Source: Oscillospiraceae bacterium
GTDB taxonomy: Bacteria; Bacillota; Clostridia; Oscillospirales; Ruminococcaceae
DNA: 23,551 nucleotides
Assembly: GCA_900768245.1 (NCBI GenBank)
Contig: CAAGCE010000022.1
Span: 1-23,551, forward strand
Direction: 5' to 3'
Part shown: positions 23,293 through 23,551 of the stretch, piece by piece
How positions within the stretch are numbered: the stretch's first letter is position 1
How the letters are laid out: every line of letters starts with the position of its first letter
Made by a program: the position numbers and the translations under genes
Notes under the pieces: model-generated
What the model was told of the DNA's origin: nothing
What the model saw: the letters and a program-made list of their open reading frames with translations, nothing else
Databases searched by the model: none

Positions 23293-23321
23293 ATTATATA
23301 CAATTATTCCGCAAATAGCAA
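23293..23321 (-). promoter_or_regulatory. Sigma-A promoter of the murD operon
   Basis: A -35 TTGCTA (23321-23316) and a -10 TATAAT (23298-23293) are 17 bases apart, giving a leader of about 30 bases. Confidence 0.82.
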
Positions 23322-23384
23322 CCGTCGGCATAGATTTTTGTTTCTTTTCATAATATTTATTGTATTGGGATATGCTTTTTTTAT

Positions 23385-23437
23385 GCGGCGCGGGTACTTT
23401 CTTTCGGTACGCAGGCAATTTGGGCGCGTCTAAATAA
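23385..23437 (+). repeat. Dispersed repeat B, copy 3
   Basis: GCGGCGCGGGTACTTTCTTT, then CGGTACGCA and TTGGGCGCGTCTAAATAAAG, match the copies at 9791 and 13003 in the same orientation. It lies upstream of the murD promoter. Unlike the other two, no terminator hairpin adjoins it within the window. Confidence 0.72.
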
Positions 23438-23551
23438 AGGTCACCTCTAAAAACCACCGGCTAAAGCCTTAGCACCTCATCTGCTTGCATATTTTCCGTC
23501 ATCTTGCACATAAATTTCTTGACATACGACAGTATGCCTGCGAAATTTCTA
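23438..23551. other. Non-coding right end, possible truncated element
   Basis: No gene is visible. The stretch begins GGTCACCTCTAAAAACCACC and contains a small dyad, CATAC-GACA-GTATG (about 23523-23536). A similar ACATACG-CAGTA pattern occurs near 9960. It may be the edge of an intergenic repeat cut by the window boundary. Confidence 0.35.

Overview
The window reads as housekeeping chromosome from a low-to-moderate GC Gram-positive anaerobe of the Clostridia. The closest fit is a Ruminococcus-like member of the Oscillospiraceae. This is an inference from gene content: a type III glutamine synthetase, an archaeal-type aspartyl-tRNA synthetase beside gatCAB, paired M42 peptidases, and DUF951 at the head of a prfA operon. 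Strong AGGAGG-type ribosome sites and consensus sigma-A promoters agree with it. No phage, plasmid, transposase, CRISPR array, rRNA or tRNA was seen.

Layout from left to right. 1-243 is non-coding and holds a dispersed repeat (A). 244-5352 is a six-gene minus-strand operon (DUF951, prfA, threonylcarbamoyl-AMP synthase, coaE, lytic transglycosylase, M18 aminopeptidase), with its promoter at 5323-5352 and terminator at 244-280. 5422-6924 carries two plus-strand genes, a small unknown protein and a three-S1-domain protein, separated by a 163-base palindromic element. It converges on rarA at a shared terminator. glyA (8407-9660) and glnN (10033-12144) are single minus-strand units with their own promoters. 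The glnN leader contains a complete intrinsic terminator directly before the ribosome site, so it looks like an attenuator. 12300-13055 is a 750-base non-coding block of repeats and hairpins. 13053-17746 is the gatC-gatA-gatB-aspS operon. 17757-23321 is a second minus-strand operon: murD, two M42 aminopeptidases, a GNAT acetyltransferase and a PLP enzyme of the methionine gamma-lyase-like family. The right end (23322-23551) is non-coding and carries another dispersed repeat (B).

Functionally, the window covers translation accuracy and termination (prfA, tRNA t6A synthesis, GatCAB with a probably non-discriminating AspRS that together make Asn-tRNA and/or Gln-tRNA), nitrogen and one-carbon metabolism (glnN, glyA), cofactor synthesis (coaE), wall synthesis and remodelling (murD, transglycosylase), peptide turnover (M18 and M42 peptidases) and replication repair (rarA). 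No wholly new protein system is evident. The most interesting signals lie in RNA and intergenic DNA: a Shine-Dalgarno/hairpin/start arrangement before the threonylcarbamoyl-AMP synthase gene, the glnN attenuator with an ANTAR-like hexaloop, the palindromic element before the S1 gene, and two repeat families that sit beside terminator T-tracts.
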